Counted from the stretch's first letter, positions 1 to 9,718 are shown. The stretch: DNA of 64,000 bases from Paraburkholderia nodosa (GCF_001718195.1 NZ_MCNV01000024.1:1-64000); one strand, 5' to 3'. The notes: generated by a model not told the origin, from the letters alone. Numbers and translations: made by a program.

Positions 1-60
1 GCAAAGAAAGTAGGTGCCGCCCCGCACAGGGGCAACGCATGCAGACCAGCGCGAAAGCAA
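1..60. repeat. Partial copy of the dispersed repeat found at 17315-17872
   Basis: The first 36 bases match the right arm of the large inverted repeat at about 17797-17832 base for base. The next 25 or so bases match loosely, ending in a shared gcgaaa-caag stretch. The copy sits just beyond the 3' end of the minus-strand regulator at 64-1095, as the full element sits beyond the 3' ends of two other GlxA-type regulator genes. The left part is cut by the window edge, so it cannot be told whether this is a half or a complete element. Confidence 0.7.
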
Positions 61-63
61 GTT

Positions 64-1095
64 TCAAATATGAACAACAGGCGAAGGCACAACAACAGCC
101 GCCGCCACAGGCGAATCAGCACCAGAAAGCGGTGCAATCCGCTTCCGCCTCTCCCCAGTAGGCGCACTCCCAAAAGCATCCCGATAGCTCTTGCTAAAGT
201 GACAAGCCGACTGAAACCCGCAGGCCATCGTAATCTGCATGATCGACATATCGGTCTGCAGCAGCAGCTCACGCGCGCGCCGCAAGCGCAGCGTTAAATA
301 GTAATGCGTAGGCGTCATGCCAAGATGCTCGTGAAAGAGCCGTTGCAATTGCCGCTGTGACATATTCGCAAGCCGTGCGAGCTCCTCCCGTGAAAGCGGC
401 TCTTCGATATTGTTCTCCATAAGAGAGATGACCTCGAAGAGCGACTTGTTCGCGGACCCGAGCCGCGCGACGAGCGGCATGCGCTGCTGGGCAGACGTAT
501 CGCGCACATGCTCGACAACGAACTGCTCGGCGATCTGCGTCACGCGCGCAGTGCCCACACGTGCCGTGATGAGATGCAGCATCATGTCGAGCGGCGCGAC
601 GCCGCCGGTGCAAGTCACCCGGTCACGGTCGATGACGAAGAGCTCCTTGAGAAAACGCGTCGAAGGAAACTCCTCCTTCAGCGCCGACATGTTCTCCCAA
701 TGGATCGCGCAAGCATACCCAGCCAGCAACCCAGACTTCGCCAGCGCATAGGTACCCGTGCAAAGGCTGCCCAGCGCAACACCCATGCGCGCAAAGCGGC
801 GCAGCGCAGCGAGATGGCCGGGCGTGGTGGCCCGCTGCACGTCGATGCCGCCGCAGACGAACACGATATCGGGTTGCCCCACGCATTCTGCCGGGCCGGT
901 GTCGATGGAAAGCCCGTTGCTCGACGCGACCGGGCCGCCCTCCGGGCTGATGATCGACCACCTGTAAAGCGGCTGTCCGCTCAGGTAGTTAGCCATACGA
1001 AGAACTTCGATGGCGTTCGTGAACGCGATCATCGTGAAGTCGGGCAGCGGCATGAACGCGAAGTGCGCTAACGACGCTGTGCGATCCGGCAGCAT
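64..1095 (-). CDS. GlxA family AraC-type transcriptional regulator (DJ-1/PfpI-like N-terminus)
   Basis: 343 residues. The N-terminal half is a DJ-1/PfpI-like (class I glutamine amidotransferase-like) domain with a GSLCTGTYALA elbow, so the nucleophile-position Cys is present. The C-terminal 100 or so residues are an AraC double helix-turn-helix (SREELARLANMSQRQLQRLF, then ACGFQSACHFSKSYRDAFG). This is the architecture of GbdR and SouR, which control glycine-betaine and sarcosine catabolism in Pseudomonas. It is transcribed divergently from glyA across a 456 bp gap, so it is a candidate activator of the betaine operon. Which of the three paralogues here senses betaine, dimethylglycine or something else cannot be decided from sequence alone. 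Confidence 0.88.
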   Translation of the reverse strand: MLPDRTASLAHFAFMPLPDFTMIAFTNAIEVLRMANYLSGQPLYRWSIISPEGGPVASSNGLSIDTGPAECVGQPDIVFVCGGIDVQRATTPGHLAALRRFARMGVALGSLCTGTYALAKSGLLAGYACAIHWENMSALKEEFPSTRFLKELFVIDRDRVTCTGGVAPLDMMLHLITARVGTARVTQIAEQFVVEHVRDTSAQQRMPLVARLGSANKSLFEVISLMENNIEEPLSREELARLANMSQRQLQRLFHEHLGMTPTHYYLTLRLRRARELLLQTDMSIMQITMACGFQSACHFSKSYRDAFGSAPTGERRKRIAPLSGADSPVAAAVVVPSPVVHI

Positions 1096-1551
1096 GGGGG
1101 ACGATTCCTTGTGATCGGTAGCCTGATGCCCAATGGAGGCCCGGTGAGGCCCGGGGGGCCGGCTACGCTACCGCAATTTTCGAATTTGGCGGGTCCAGTG
1201 TGCCATGCGGCAAAACCCTGAGTCATCTGGTCAATAAAGCCGGACGCGGGAAATAGGACGAGAGTGCGGGATTGGTGCACTGCGATGCACGATAAATAAT
1301 CTGGATTGGGAAACATGGGGCACGGCGCACCGTTAGCGGGCGCTCTAACGTAGCCACTTGTGAAAAATGGACGCGAATGGCGGAAAAGGAAAAGAACGCG
1401 TCTGAATTTCGACGTTGAGCGCCAATTCGAACGACAAGAATAGAACCGTCGGTCCCCAGCCGGTCAAGCGGGTTCAAAGCCGCTCTCAAGCCAGTCGCGA
1501 CGGGGCCTCCAGCCTTGCAGGAAGTCCTTCATTCATCGTCACGGAAGCCCT
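1096..1551. promoter_or_regulatory. Divergent promoter region between the regulator and glyA
   Basis: This gene-free 456 bp must hold the promoters of the minus-strand regulator and of the glyA-led operon. An imperfect inverted repeat (cgttag at 1331-1336 and ctaacg at 1345-1350) contains cgttagcgg, which recurs at 13040-13048 ahead of the betaine-binding-protein gene. A related string, tcgacgttgagcg, lies near 1410. These are candidate regulator sites by inference only. No riboswitch-like fold was recognised. Confidence 0.45.
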
Positions 1552-2835
1552 ATGTCGAACACTCAACCTTTCTTCTCGCAAACGCTGGCGCAGCGCGATT
1601 CGGCAATCCGCAGCAGCATCCTGAAAGAACTCGAGCGGCAGCAGTCGCAGGTCGAAATGATCGCGTCGGAAAACATCGTGTCGCGCGCCGTGCTCGAGGC
1701 CCAAGGCTCGGTGCTGACCAACAAGTACGCGGAAGGTTATCCGGGCAAGCGTTATTACGGCGGCTGCGAATTCGCCGACGAGGTGGAAGCGCTTGCCATC
1801 AGCCGCATCAAGCAACTGTTCAACGCCGGCTTCGCCAACGTGCAGCCGCATTCGGGCGCGCAGGCCAACGGCTCGGTCATGCTCGCGCTCGCCAAACCGG
1901 GCGATACGGTGCTCGGCATGTCGCTCGACGCGGGCGGCCACCTGACGCACGGCGCCAGGCCGGCGCTTTCCGGCAAGTGGTTCAACGCCGTGCAGTACGG
2001 CGTGAACCGCGAAACCATGCTGATTGACTACGACCAGGTCGAAGAACTCGCGCAGCAGCACAAACCCAGCCTCATCATCGCGGGCTTTTCCGCATACCCG
2101 CGCGCACTCGACTTCGCGCGCTTTCGCGCCATTGCCGACTCGGTCGGCGCGAAGCTGATGGTGGATATGGCGCATATCGCGGGCATCATCGCGGCAGGAC
2201 GCCATCAGAACCCCGTCGAGCACGCGCACGTCGTCACCTCCACCACGCACAAGACACTGCGCGGCCCGCGCGGCGGCTTCGTGCTGACCAACGACGAGGA
2301 GATCGCGAAGAAGATCAACTCGGCCGTGTTTCCCGGCCTGCAGGGCGGGCCGCTCATGCACGTGATCGCGGGCAAGGCGGTGGCGTTCGGCGAAGCGCTC
2401 GAAGCCAGCTTCAAGACCTATATCGACAGCGTGCTCGCCAATGCGAAGGCACTGGGCGAGGTGCTGAAGGCTGGCGGTGTCGACCTCGTCACGGGCGGCA
2501 CCGACAACCATCTGCTGCTAGTCGATCTGCGGCCCAAGGGCCTCAAGGGCAATCAGGTCGAGCAGGCGCTGGAGCGCGCCGGCATCACCTGCAACAAGAA
2601 CGGCATTCCGTTCGACGCCGAAAAGCCCACGGTGACTTCGGGCATTCGCCTCGGTACGCCCGCGGGTACGACACGCGGTTTCGGCGTGGACGAATTCCGC
2701 GAGATCGGGCGACTGATTCTCGAAGTGTTCGACGCACTGCGCACGCATCCCGAAGGCGACGCCGCCACGGAGCAGCGCGTGCGCCGCGAGATCTTCGCGC
2801 TGTGCGAACGCTTCCCGATCTATACGCAAGCCTGA
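1552..2835 (+). CDS. glyA: Serine hydroxymethyltransferase
   Basis: 427 residues, the usual bacterial SHMT length. The PLP-binding lysine lies in TSTTHKTLRGPRGG (Lys234), and the N-terminal LERQQSQVEMIASENIVS motif is typical of the family. SHMT interconverts serine and glycine using 5,10-methylene-tetrahydrofolate. Here it can combine glycine from betaine breakdown with the C1 unit released by demethylation to give serine. Its place at the head of the betaine cluster matches the second glyA copy of pseudomonad betaine regulons, so it is probably a catabolic paralogue and not the housekeeping copy. A GGAAG lies about 9 bases before the ATG. Confidence 0.96.
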   Translation: MSNTQPFFSQTLAQRDSAIRSSILKELERQQSQVEMIASENIVSRAVLEAQGSVLTNKYAEGYPGKRYYGGCEFADEVEALAISRIKQLFNAGFANVQPHSGAQANGSVMLALAKPGDTVLGMSLDAGGHLTHGARPALSGKWFNAVQYGVNRETMLIDYDQVEELAQQHKPSLIIAGFSAYPRALDFARFRAIADSVGAKLMVDMAHIAGIIAAGRHQNPVEHAHVVTSTTHKTLRGPRGGFVLTNDEEIAKKINSAVFPGLQGGPLMHVIAGKAVAFGEALEASFKTYIDSVLANAKALGEVLKAGGVDLVTGGTDNHLLLVDLRPKGLKGNQVEQALERAGITCNKNGIPFDAEKPTVTSGIRLGTPAGTTRGFGVDEFREIGRLILEVFDALRTHPEGDAATEQRVRREIFALCERFPIYTQA

Positions 2836-2885
2836 TTCTTCACACCACCGCCTTTCAATTCCATTCGCGAGTTTCGGAGCGGCTA

Positions 2886-3857
2886 ATGAGCACTCTGCAC
2901 GACAACAGCATCATCATCGACGGCCTGAACATTTCGAAGTTCGAACGCTCGGTGTTCGAAGACATGCGCAAGGGCGGCGTCACCGCCGTCAACTGCACGG
3001 TTTCCGTCTGGGAGGACTTCCAGAAGACCGTGGACAACATTGCGCAGATGAAGCAGCAGATTCGCGAGTACAGCGAGATCCTCACGCTCGTGCGCACGAC
3101 CGACGACATTCTGCGCGCGAAGAAAGAGAACAAGACCGGCATCATCTTCGGCTTCCAGAACTCGTATGCGTTCGAGGACAACCTCGGCTATATCGAGGTG
3201 TTCAAGGAACTCGGCGTGAACGTCGTGCAACTTTGCTACAACACGCAGAATCTCGTCGGCACGGGCTGCTATGAGCCGGACGGCGGCCTCTCCGGCTACG
3301 GGCGCGAAGTGATCCAGGAAATGAACCGCGTGGGGATTCTCGTCGATCTTTCGCACGTGGGCGGCAAGACGTCGTCGGATGCGATCGCGTGCTCGAAGAA
3401 GCCGGTGACGTACTCGCACTGCTGTCCGTCGGGTCTCAAGGAACACCCGCGCAACAAGACCGACGAGCAGTTGAAGGAGATTGCCGACGCGAACGGCTTC
3501 GTGGGCGTGACGATGTTCGCACCGTTCCTCAAGAAAGGCCCGGATTCGACCGTCGAGGATTATCTGGAGGCGATCGAATACGTGGTCGATCTGATCGGCG
3601 AAGACCGCGTAGGCATCGGCACGGATTTCACGCAAGGCTACAGCACCGAATTCTTCGACTGGATCACGCACGACAAGGGCCGTTATCGTCGCCTCACGAA
3701 TTTCGGCAAGGTTGTGAACCCGGAAGGCATCCGCACGATCGGCGAATTTCCGAATCTCACGGCGGCCATGCAAAAAGCCGGCTGGAGCGAGACGCGCATC
3801 AAGAAGGTCATGGGCGAGAACTGGATGCGCGTGTTCGGCGAAGTCTGGGGCGGTTGA
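2886..3857 (+). CDS. Membrane dipeptidase (peptidase M19 family) of the betaine cluster
   Basis: 323 residues. It resembles renal-dipeptidase-like M19 metallohydrolases, with DLSHVGG and a late GIGTDF segment at the expected metal-site region. The ATG at 2886 follows cggagcggcta. In pseudomonads an M19 dipeptidase gene lies directly before dgcA and belongs to the GbdR regulon, and the same order is kept here. Its substrate in betaine metabolism is not known; a cyclic or N-methylated dipeptide is only a guess. No signal peptide or membrane anchor is evident, so it is probably cytoplasmic despite the family name. Confidence 0.88.
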   Translation: MSTLHDNSIIIDGLNISKFERSVFEDMRKGGVTAVNCTVSVWEDFQKTVDNIAQMKQQIREYSEILTLVRTTDDILRAKKENKTGIIFGFQNSYAFEDNLGYIEVFKELGVNVVQLCYNTQNLVGTGCYEPDGGLSGYGREVIQEMNRVGILVDLSHVGGKTSSDAIACSKKPVTYSHCCPSGLKEHPRNKTDEQLKEIADANGFVGVTMFAPFLKKGPDSTVEDYLEAIEYVVDLIGEDRVGIGTDFTQGYSTEFFDWITHDKGRYRRLTNFGKVVNPEGIRTIGEFPNLTAAMQKAGWSETRIKKVMGENWMRVFGEVWGG

Positions 3858-3950
3858 TCGCCGGGCCTGACCGTGCAGCATGGAAAGGCCATCATTACCA
3901 ATAAGAAACCCTAACTAAAAACGCTCGTTGAGTCATTGGAGCCCCACGAA

Positions 3951-4484
3951 ATGCAACCGCAACTGCCGATCGATGTCGATCCTGCCACCGGTGTCTGGAC
4001 CACGGACGCGCTGCCGATGCTGTACGTGCCGCGTCACTTCTTCACTAACAACCACACAGCCGTGGAAGAGGCGCTTGGCCGCGATGCGTACGCCGAGATT
4101 CTCTACAAGGCCGGCTACAAGTCCGCGTACCACTGGTGCGCGAAGGAAGCCGAGAAGCACAGCATTGCCGGCATGGCCGTGTTCGAGCATTACCTGAAGC
4201 GTCTTTCGCAGCGCGGCTGGGGCCTCTTCACGATACGCGAAGCCGACCCGGCCACCGCGCGCGCGAAGATCGAATTGCGTCATTCGTCGTTCGTGCTCGC
4301 GCAACCGGGCAAGGAAGGCAAGCTTTGCTACATGTTCGCGGGCTGGTTCGCGGGCGCGATGGACTGGGTGAACGACACGACGGAAGGCGGAAAGAACGCG
4401 CCGCGTTCGCAATCGAAAGAAGTGCAATGCGCCGCCGAAGGCCACGCGCACTGCGTATTCGAAGTCTCGCCGATCGCCGCCTGA
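3951..4484 (+). CDS. DUF5943 / V4R-like domain protein of the dimethylglycine cluster
   Basis: 177 residues from the ATG at 3951, which has ggag 9 bases upstream; an in-frame TTG at 3936 is less likely. The C-terminus carries E-V-Q-C-A-A-E-G-H-A-H-C-V-F, a spacing like the Cys-containing end of 4-vinyl-reductase (V4R) domains, which bind small molecules or metal. The equivalent pseudomonad gene sits between the M19 dipeptidase and dgcA and is conserved but uncharacterised. The constant linkage suggests an accessory or ligand-binding role in dimethylglycine demethylation. No enzymatic activity can be assigned. Confidence 0.75.
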   Translation: MQPQLPIDVDPATGVWTTDALPMLYVPRHFFTNNHTAVEEALGRDAYAEILYKAGYKSAYHWCAKEAEKHSIAGMAVFEHYLKRLSQRGWGLFTIREADPATARAKIELRHSSFVLAQPGKEGKLCYMFAGWFAGAMDWVNDTTEGGKNAPRSQSKEVQCAAEGHAHCVFEVSPIAA

Positions 4485-4548
4485 ACGGCCGCGCGCCCCC
4501 CGCAATACAGGTCACACCGAAAGACTCGAACGCCAGAGGTCGTCTGCG

Positions 4549-6612
4549 ATGCGCTACCCGAATCTGTTCAAACCCTTGACGCTCAATCAGCTCACGCTGC
4601 GCAACCGCATCGTCAGCACGGCCCACGCCGAGGTCTATGCGGAGCCGGGCGGCCTGCCGGGCGACCGCTATATCCGCTATTACGAAGAAAAAGCCAAGGG
4701 GGGCGTGGGCCTGGCCGTATGCGGCGGCTCGAGCCCGGTGTCGATCGACAGCCCGCAGGGCTGGTGGAAGTCGGTGAATCTCGCCACCGACAAGATCATC
4801 GATCCGCTCGCGCGTCTGGCCGAGGCCATGCACCGCCATGGCGCGAAGATCATGATCCAGGCCACCCACATGGGCCGCCGCTCCGCCTTTCACGGCGAAC
4901 ATTGGCCGCATTTGATGTCGCCTTCGGGTGTACGCGAGCCCGTGCACCGCGGCAACGCGAAGATCATCGAGGTGGAGGAGATCCGCCGCATCATCGGCGA
5001 CTTCGCGGCGGCTGCCAAGCGCGTGAAGGACGCCGGCATGGACGGCATCGAAATCTCCGCCGCGCACCAGCATCTGATCGACCAGTTCTGGAGCCCGCGC
5101 ACGAACTTCCGCACCGACGAATGGGGCGGCTCGCTCGAAAACCGTCTGCGTTTCGGCGTGGAAGTACTCAAGGCCGTGCGTGAAGCGGTGGGCAAGGACT
5201 TTTGCGTCGGCCTGCGCATGTGCGGCGACGAATTCCACGAAGACGGCCTCGATCACGAGCAGCTCAAGGAAATCGCGCAGGCGATGTCGGAAACGGGTCT
5301 CATCGATTATCTCGGCGTGATCGGCTCAGGCGCGGATACGCACAACACGCTCGCGAACTGCATGCCGCCTATGGCGCTGCCGCCGGAGCCGTTCGTGCAT
5401 CTCGCGGCGGGCATCAAGTCGGTGGTCAAGCTGCCGGTCATGCATGCGCAGAGCATTCGCGACGCGGGCCAGGCCGAGCGTCTGCTCGCGAGCGGCATGG
5501 TCGATCTCGTAGGCATGACGCGCGCGCAGATCGCCGACCCGCACATGGTCATCAAGATTCGCGACGGCCGCGAAGACGAGATCAAGCAGTGCGTGGGCGC
5601 GAACTATTGCATCGACCGCCAGTACAACGGGCTCGACGTGCTGTGCGTGCAGAACGCGGCAACGTCGCGCGAAGCGACCATGCCGCACGTGATCGAAAAA
5701 TCGCGCGGCCCCAAGCGCAAGGTCGTGGTGGTCGGCGCGGGCCCGGCGGGCCTGGAGGCCGCACGCGTGGCGCGGCTGCGCGGCCATGACGTCGTGCTGT
5801 TCGAGAAGAACGAGGCCGTGGGCGGCCAGATTCTGCTCGCTGCAAAAGCGCCCCAGCGCGAGCAGATGGCTGGCATCGTGCGCTGGTTCGACATGGAGAC
5901 GAAACGCCTGGGCATGGATCGCCGCCTTGGCGTGACGGCCGACGAGAAAACCATCCTCGCGGAAAAGCCCGACATCATCGTGCTCGCCACGGGCGGCTCG
6001 AGCTTCACGCAGCAGGTTCCGGCCTGGGGCGTGGAAGAGGGGCTCGCCGTGAGCGCATGGGACATCCTCAGCGGCAAGGTCGAGCCGAAGCAGAACGTGC
6101 TCGTCTACGACGGCGTGAGCACGCATGCGGGCGCAGGCGTCGCCGATTTCATTTCGAGCCGCGGCTCGAAGGTCGAGATCGTGACGCCGGACGTGAAGGT
6201 CGCCGACGACGTGGGCGGCACCACGTTCCCGATCTTCTATCGCCGCCTCTATGCGCAAGGCGTGATTCACACGCCGAATTACTGGCTCGACCGTGTGTAC
6301 GAAGAAGACGGCAAGAAGATCGCCGTGCTGCGCAACGAGTACACGGAGGAACAGGAAGAGCGCGCCGTCGATCAGGTGGTGATCGAAAACGGCAGCACGC
6401 CCAACGACGCCCTGTACTGGAAGCTCAAACCTGAGTCAGTCAATCGCGGGCAGGTGGACGTGCACAAGCTCTTCGCGGCCGAGGCGCAGCCTTGCCTTTC
6501 CGAAGAACTCGGCAATGGCCGCTTCCTGCTCTTCCGCGTGGGCGACTGCATCTCCCTGCACAACATTCACGGCGCGATCTACGACGCGCTGCGGCTCGCC
6601 AAGGACTTCTGA
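4549..6612 (+). CDS. dgcA: Dimethylglycine demethylase subunit DgcA (FMN/FAD oxidoreductase)
   Basis: 687 residues. The N-terminal half is an Old-Yellow-Enzyme-type TIM barrel (AEVYAEPGG, HMGRRS, SAAHQHLIDQFWSPRTN). The C-terminal half holds a dinucleotide fold (VVVVGAGPAGLEAARVA, about 392-408). Like trimethylamine dehydrogenase, it is expected to oxidise an N-methyl group, here converting dimethylglycine to sarcosine with loss of a C1 unit. The iron-sulfur region between the domains shows Cys348, Ala351, Cys354 and Cys366, so the second of the four classical ligands is Ala. It is followed after 3 bp by dgcB, which is thought to receive the electrons. Confidence 0.93.
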   Translation: MRYPNLFKPLTLNQLTLRNRIVSTAHAEVYAEPGGLPGDRYIRYYEEKAKGGVGLAVCGGSSPVSIDSPQGWWKSVNLATDKIIDPLARLAEAMHRHGAKIMIQATHMGRRSAFHGEHWPHLMSPSGVREPVHRGNAKIIEVEEIRRIIGDFAAAAKRVKDAGMDGIEISAAHQHLIDQFWSPRTNFRTDEWGGSLENRLRFGVEVLKAVREAVGKDFCVGLRMCGDEFHEDGLDHEQLKEIAQAMSETGLIDYLGVIGSGADTHNTLANCMPPMALPPEPFVHLAAGIKSVVKLPVMHAQSIRDAGQAERLLASGMVDLVGMTRAQIADPHMVIKIRDGREDEIKQCVGANYCIDRQYNGLDVLCVQNAATSREATMPHVIEKSRGPKRKVVVVGAGPAGLEAARVARLRGHDVVLFEKNEAVGGQILLAAKAPQREQMAGIVRWFDMETKRLGMDRRLGVTADEKTILAEKPDIIVLATGGSSFTQQVPAWGVEEGLAVSAWDILSGKVEPKQNVLVYDGVSTHAGAGVADFISSRGSKVEIVTPDVKVADDVGGTTFPIFYRRLYAQGVIHTPNYWLDRVYEEDGKKIAVLRNEYTEEQEERAVDQVVIENGSTPNDALYWKLKPESVNRGQVDVHKLFAAEAQPCLSEELGNGRFLLFRVGDCISLHNIHGAIYDALRLAKDF

Positions 6613-6615
6613 ACC

Positions 6616-8544
6616 ATGAATCCGACCTGGCTCATTACCGCGCTGCTATGGGTGTCGATGGCGGGGCTCGCATTCGCGGTCGCGAAGCGGGCCGCTTTCT
6701 GGCGGATGGGGCGTGCCGCCGCGCCTGGCTCCGTCGGCGTCGGCAAGCTGTTCAGTATCCCGAAACGTTATTTCGTCGATCTGCACCACGTGGTGGCGCG
6801 CGACCCGTACATCGCCAGGACGCACGTCGCCACCGCGGGCGGCGCCATCGCGGCGCTCGCGCTCGTGTTCGTCAACTACGGATTCGCGATCTATTCGCCA
6901 TGGCTCGACAAACTGGTTTTTCTCGCGGCCCTCGCCATGCTGATCGGCGTGGTGTTCGTGTGGCGCCGCCGTCACGCGAAGGCGGTGCCGGCACGCCTCT
7001 CGCGCGGGCCCTGGAATACGCTGCCGTGGCTGCTCGGTTCGTTCGCGCTGGGCGTGGCGCTCTTCACGGTCGTACCGGCGGGCGCCATGTCGGGCGGCTT
7101 CGCGGTGCTCTGCGCGGTGCTGATCGCCGTGGGCGCGTTCGCGATGACGTTCGGCGCGGCGCGCGGCGGCCCGATGAAGCATGCCGTGGCGGGGCTGTTG
7201 CACCTCGCGTTCCATCCACGCCAGGAGCGTTTTTCGGCCACGCGCGAGGGCTGGACCGGCAACGGCACGGCCACGCCGCCCACGGCGCTGAAGCCCCCCG
7301 ACATCGAAGAGAAGCAGGAATACGGCGTGGCGAAGCCCGTCGAGTTTCGCTGGAACCAGTTGCTGAGCTTCGACGCGTGCGTGCAGTGCGGCAAATGCGA
7401 GGCCGCGTGCCCCGCGTTCGCCTCGGGCCAGCCGCTCAACCCCAAGAAGCTGATTCAGGATCTCGTGGTCGGCATGGCGGGCGGCACCGATGCGGCCTAT
7501 GCAGGCAGCCCCACGCCCGGCATCAAGGTCGGCCAGCATGCCGGCGCGCCGAATGCCCCGATCGTTTCAGGCCTGATCGAAGCGCAAACGCTGTGGTCCT
7601 GCACGACCTGCCGCGCCTGCGTACAGGAGTGCCCGATGCTGATCGAGCACGTGGACGCCATCGTCGATATGCGCCGCAACCAGACGCTGGTGCACGGCGA
7701 GGTACCGGGCAAAGGACCTGAGGTGCTTGCCAATCTGCGCGAAACGGGCACGGCAGGCGGCTACGACAAGGCCGCGCGCTACGACTGGTCGGTCGATCTC
7801 AACGCGCCCGTGGCGCAACCGGGCAAGCGCGTGGACGTCCTCGTGGTGGCGGGCGAGGGTGCATTCGACATGCGCTATCAGCGCACGCTGCGCGCACTCG
7901 TGACGGTGCTCAACAAGGCGGGCGTGAACTACGCGGTGCTGGGCGCGCGCGAAACCGACACAGGCGACGTAGCACGTCGCCTCGGCGACGAAGCCACATT
8001 CCAGCAGATGGCGAAGCAAATGATGACGACGCTCGCGTCGCTCAACTTCGCGCGCATCGTCACTGCCGATCCGCACGTCATGCATAGCCTGCGCAACGAG
8101 TATCGCGCGCTTGGCGGGCGTTACGAGGTGCTGCATCACACGACCTACCTCGCGGAACTCGCCGCGACCGGACGCATCGCGCCCAAGGCCGTGCAGGCGC
8201 TCGCGGAAAAGCGCACGACGTACCACGATCCCTGCTATCTGGGCCGCTACAACGGCGAGACCGAAGCACCGCGCAAGCTGCTCAGGACCATCGGCATCAA
8301 GATCGTGGAAATGGAGCGCCACGGCATGCGTGCACGCTGCTGCGGCGGTGGCGGCGGCGCGCCGCTCACCGATATCCCCGGCAAGCAGCGCATTCCCGAC
8401 ATCCGCATCGCCGACGCGCGCGCCGTCAATGCCGAAGTCGTCGCCGTGGGCTGCCCGCAGTGCACGGCGATGCTCGAAGGCGTCGTGGGTCCGCGCCCCG
8501 ACGTGCTCGACGTGGCCGAACTCGTCGCCGCCTCGCTGGAGTGA
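6616..8544 (+). CDS. dgcB: Dimethylglycine demethylase electron-transfer subunit DgcB (membrane Fe-S protein)
   Basis: 642 residues. About five hydrophobic helices fill the first 190 residues. Two 4Fe-4S motifs follow (CVQCGKCEAACP starting near 255, CTTCRACVQECP starting near 329). The C-terminus has the CCG-type cysteine-rich domains of HdrD/GlpC-like proteins (YHDPCYLGRYN, RCCGGGGGAPLT). This matches a membrane module that passes electrons from DgcA and the ETF-like pair toward the quinone pool. It starts 3 bp after dgcA and ends 4 bp before the ETF-alpha-like gene, so the four form one transcription unit. Confidence 0.92.
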   Translation: MNPTWLITALLWVSMAGLAFAVAKRAAFWRMGRAAAPGSVGVGKLFSIPKRYFVDLHHVVARDPYIARTHVATAGGAIAALALVFVNYGFAIYSPWLDKLVFLAALAMLIGVVFVWRRRHAKAVPARLSRGPWNTLPWLLGSFALGVALFTVVPAGAMSGGFAVLCAVLIAVGAFAMTFGAARGGPMKHAVAGLLHLAFHPRQERFSATREGWTGNGTATPPTALKPPDIEEKQEYGVAKPVEFRWNQLLSFDACVQCGKCEAACPAFASGQPLNPKKLIQDLVVGMAGGTDAAYAGSPTPGIKVGQHAGAPNAPIVSGLIEAQTLWSCTTCRACVQECPMLIEHVDAIVDMRRNQTLVHGEVPGKGPEVLANLRETGTAGGYDKAARYDWSVDLNAPVAQPGKRVDVLVVAGEGAFDMRYQRTLRALVTVLNKAGVNYAVLGARETDTGDVARRLGDEATFQQMAKQMMTTLASLNFARIVTADPHVMHSLRNEYRALGGRYEVLHHTTYLAELAATGRIAPKAVQALAEKRTTYHDPCYLGRYNGETEAPRKLLRTIGIKIVEMERHGMRARCCGGGGGAPLTDIPGKQRIPDIRIADARAVNAEVVAVGCPQCTAMLEGVVGPRPDVLDVAELVAASLE

Positions 8545-8548
8545 ATCG

Positions 8549-9718
8549 ATGAATACCCTCAAACGAATCGATCCGCGCCGCCCCTTCGTCATTACGGCCG
8601 CGGGCCTCAGGCGCATCACGCTGGGCGAAGCCGGCAGCGCGGACACGAGCGATGCGCAGTGGCTCGCGCAGCACGCGCACGCAAGCGCAGCGAAGCCACG
8701 CCGCGTGGTGAGTCATCCCGATCATGTTCTGCTCGTCGTTGCGCACGCCGAACGCGGCGCGCTCGACGATCACGCGTGCCAGGCCATTGCCGCCGCCGCG
8801 CTGCTGGCCGATGCGCATACCGAAGTCGCGCTGCTCGTGTTCGGCGAGCTGAAGGACGATGCCGGGGCGCTCGGCGTGGACAAGCTGATCGAACTGCCTG
8901 GTTTCGAGCGCCGCACCTTCGCGCCGGAGAGTGCGTTGCGTGCGCTGCAGGCCTGCGCGGCGGCGCTCGCGCCGAAGCACGTGTTCCTGCCGGACAACGC
9001 CAGCGGCGACGGCGACCTCGGCCGCCGCTATGCGGCCGCCGCGGGTGCGAGCGTGGCAACTCACGTGGTCGAGATCGATGCGAAGCATGTGGGCGTGTAT
9101 GAGCAGGCGAAGCGCGCGTGGGCCGCACGCTCGCTGCCGGAAGTGATCCTGCTCGCGCCGAACGCCGTCGAGGCGAAACTGCCTTTCGTCGGCGCCGGCG
9201 AACGCCTCGCGGGCGATTTCATCCGGCCGGCTACCGACCTCGCGTCGCCATACAAGGACCTCGGGCTCGAATCCATCGACGCCGCCCAGGTCGCACTCGA
9301 AGAAGCCGATTTCATCGTCTCGGCGGGCAACGGCGTGACTGACATCGCCGCGTTCGGGCGGCTCGCGGGCGCGTTCGGCGCGGCGATCGGCGCGAGCCGC
9401 GTGGCGGTGGACAACGGTCACTTCACGCGCGACAAACAGGTCGGCGCAACGGGCAAGACGGTCGAGGCGAGCGTGTATATCGCGTTCGGCATTTCGGGCG
9501 CCGTGCAGCACTTGCAGGGCATCAAGGACTGCCGCCATGTGATTGCCGTGAATCTCGACGGCAGCGCGCCGATAGCGAAGCGCGCCAACTTGACCGTGGT
9601 CGGCGACGCGCAGGGCACGATCGCCGCGCTGATCGAGCAGGTGCAAGCCGCACGCGCAAAGCGTGGCGAGGCGAGCGCCAACCGTGACGAAACGCATTCT
9701 GCAGGAGTCGCCGCATGA
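8549..9718 (+). CDS. Electron transfer flavoprotein alpha-like subunit of the betaine cluster
   Basis: 389 residues from the ATG at 8549. The C-terminal third has the ETF-alpha FAD-binding signature (QVGATGKTV followed by YIAFGISGAVQH). The N-terminal 90 residues are less typical. Homologous genes follow dgcB in pseudomonads and are annotated as ETF subunits, without a proven direct role in dimethylglycine oxidation. Its stop overlaps the next start as ATGA, which points to translational coupling with the beta-like partner. It is divergent from the housekeeping ETF, so I give no symbol. Confidence 0.88.
   Translation: MNTLKRIDPRRPFVITAAGLRRITLGEAGSADTSDAQWLAQHAHASAAKPRRVVSHPDHVLLVVAHAERGALDDHACQAIAAAALLADAHTEVALLVFGELKDDAGALGVDKLIELPGFERRTFAPESALRALQACAAALAPKHVFLPDNASGDGDLGRRYAAAAGASVATHVVEIDAKHVGVYEQAKRAWAARSLPEVILLAPNAVEAKLPFVGAGERLAGDFIRPATDLASPYKDLGLESIDAAQVALEEADFIVSAGNGVTDIAAFGRLAGAFGAAIGASRVAVDNGHFTRDKQVGATGKTVEASVYIAFGISGAVQHLQGIKDCRHVIAVNLDGSAPIAKRANLTVVGDAQGTIAALIEQVQAARAKRGEASANRDETHSAGVAA

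Noticed and set aside
1096..1551. Glycine riboswitch before glyA
   Set aside because: No tandem aptamer-like fold or typical conserved core could be found; regulator control is simpler.
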